Shown here in pieces: positions 63,088-64,000 of a DNA stretch of 64,000 nt. This DNA is from Paenibacillus sp. FSL M7-0420 (GTDB lineage Bacteria > Bacillota > Bacilli > Paenibacillales > Paenibacillaceae), in NCBI RefSeq assembly GCF_038002345.1, contig NZ_JBBOCJ010000001.1:3286001-3350000 (forward strand). The letters run 5' to 3'. A program made the translations under genes and the position numbers. The notes beneath the pieces are model-generated. The model worked only from the letters and a program-made list of their open reading frames with translations. It had not been told where the DNA came from and searched no databases. The first letter of the stretch is position 1. Each line of letters begins with the position of its first letter.

Positions 63088-63807
63088 ATGGGTCGTAAAT
63101 GGAATAATATTAAGGAAAAGAAAGCATCCAAGGATGCTAATACAAGTAAGGTCTATGCCAAGTTCGGGGTAGAAATCTATGTTGCAGCGAAGAAGGGCGA
63201 GCCTGATCCGGAATCCAACCGGGCGCTGAAGGTCGTTCTGGAGCGGGCCAAGACCTACAATGTACCGAAGGCGATTATTGACCGTGCCCTGGAGAAAGCC
63301 AAGGGCAGCGGCGATGAGACCTACGTTGAGCTGCGCTATGAAGGCTTCGGTCCAAGCGGCTCGATGATTGTAGTCGATGCACTGACGAATAACGTCAACC
63401 GCACGGCTCCGCTGGTCCGTTCAACGTTCAGCAAGAACGGCGGCAACATGGGCGTCAGCGGATCGGTTACGTATATGTTCGATCCGACAGCGGTAATCGG
63501 GGTGGAAGGCAAATCTGCGGATGAGGTGATGGAGCTGCTGATTGAAGCAGACCTGGATGTCCGCGATGTGCTGGAAGAGGACGAGGCGGTCATCGTGTAT
63601 GCTGAGCCGGACCAGTTCCATGCGGTACAGGAAGCCTTCCGCGGCGCGGGGATCACGGAATTCACTGTAGCCGAGTTGACGCTGCTTCCGCAGAACTATG
63701 TAGCTATTCCTGAAGATGCGCAGGCACAGTTCGAGAAGCTGATCGATGCGCTTGAAGAATTGGACGATGTGCAGCAGGTCTACCACAACGTGGATTCGGA
63801 AGAATAG
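63088..63807 (+). CDS. yebC: YebC/PmpR-family regulatory protein (DUF28)
   Basis: The 239-residue protein has the family start [47 protein letters not shown] and [15 protein letters not shown]. It is close to the YeeN branch found in Gram-positive bacteria. Family members are described as transcription regulators and, more recently, as ribosome-associated factors that help at difficult proline motifs. A GGAAAG is found ahead of the ATG. A terminator follows. Confidence 0.93.
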   Translation: MGRKWNNIKEKKASKDANTSKVYAKFGVEIYVAAKKGEPDPESNRALKVVLERAKTYNVPKAIIDRALEKAKGSGDETYVELRYEGFGPSGSMIVVDALTNNVNRTAPLVRSTFSKNGGNMGVSGSVTYMFDPTAVIGVEGKSADEVMELLIEADLDVRDVLEEDEAVIVYAEPDQFHAVQEAFRGAGITEFTVAELTLLPQNYVAIPEDAQAQFEKLIDALEELDDVQQVYHNVDSEE

Positions 63808-63822
63808 AATAGTCGTCTATGG

Positions 63823-63871
63823 AATAAGCGGACAAGCCTGCAAACCGGCTTGCCCGCTTGTTCTTTTTTCT
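63823..63871 (+). terminator. Terminator after the yebC-type gene
   Basis: AAGCGGACAAGCC pairs with GGCTTGCCCGCTT over TGCAAACC and is followed by GTTC and six T. Confidence 0.9.
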
Positions 63872-63897
63872 GGTGCAGAAGAGAGAGGGGCAGGTCT

Positions 63898-64000
63898 GTG
63901 GGGGGATTTCGACTGGTTAGTGTCGTCCATGTATTTATGATTAAGGACGGGCAAGTCCTGCTGCTCAGGCGCGCGAATACGGGACATCATGACGGGGAGT
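63898..64000 (+). CDS. Nudix hydrolase, N-terminal fragment (gene leaves the window)
   Basis: A GTG at 63898 has GAGGGG seven bases upstream and opens a frame to the window edge. The 34 residues include VVHVFMIKDGQVLLLRRAN, the typical first strands of a Nudix domain, and end at GHHDGE just before the expected Nudix box region. The substrate cannot be told. Confidence 0.75.
   Translation, partial: MGGFRLVSVVHVFMIKDGQVLLLRRANTGHHDGE

Noticed and set aside
1..64000. tRNA, rRNA genes, replication origin, prophage
   Set aside because: I looked for conserved tRNA arms and CCA ends, rRNA blocks, DnaA-box clusters and phage structural genes and did not find any that I could support.

Overview
The window looks like chromosome of a Paenibacillus-type Firmicute. 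The base composition is moderately GC-rich, AGGAGG-like ribosome binding sites precede most genes, GTG and TTG starts are common, and two aminoacyl-tRNA synthetase genes sit behind T-box leaders. The gene families (GH42 beta-galactosidase, CBM56-GH64 beta-1,3-glucanase, uxaC/uxuB, YxjG, HssRS-HrtBA, class I lysyl-tRNA synthetase) fit that group. I saw no rRNA, tRNA, CRISPR array or prophage. The species assignment is inference.

Layout. 1-2316: 3' end of a DUF4129-type gene, azlCD and a repeat-rich gap. 2317-5358: a GH42 beta-galactosidase divergent from an AraC regulator. 5450-11741: a four-gene unit of an 869-residue exported protein and a MacAB/YknXYZ-type exporter, behind four helically phased heptads. 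11809-19092: GH3 lipoprotein, ferritin, Mn-type CDF exporter, NrtR-like Nudix regulator, bacteriohemerythrin, a HIT protein with an Rpn-type C-terminal tail, and a membrane phosphoesterase. 19163-20589: MarR plus NmrA-like oxidoreductase. 20627-24769: the haem-stress system HssRS-HrtBA with a matching direct-repeat site. 24809-27901: a hairpin repeat array interrupted by an IS256-family element, followed by an IS3-family element placed inside a terminator-like hairpin. 27917-31161: glucuronate catabolism (uxuB-like, GntR regulator, uxaC) around a near-perfect 42-bp palindrome. 31279-31770: a second hairpin array. 31807-36939: AraC and four sugar or cyclitol enzymes. 37022-43456: TetR, msrA, GH64 glucanase, HAD phosphatase, T-box and thrS. 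44387-51161: three tightly packed genes ending in a 1503-residue SMC-like ATPase. 51219-60815: aldo-keto reductase, TPM protein, acetyltransferases, deaminase, phosphodiester glycosidase, LysR and YxjG, and a frameshifted lipoprotein. 61045-64000: T-box and class I lysK, a yebC-family gene and the start of a Nudix gene.

Three things stand out. First, the SMC-like operon has the gene order of Wadjet/MksBEF systems but no nuclease (JetD) gene beside it, and its ATP-binding motifs are unusual. Second, a structured element of about 130 nt occurs twice (about 15069-15200 and 22723-22860) with compensatory base changes in two stems, which suggests a conserved RNA of unknown function. Third, two arrays of 50-52-bp hairpin units each begin about 40 bp after a stop codon, in the same orientation as the gene, with a shared leader sequence. 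One of them was the landing site of an IS256-family element.
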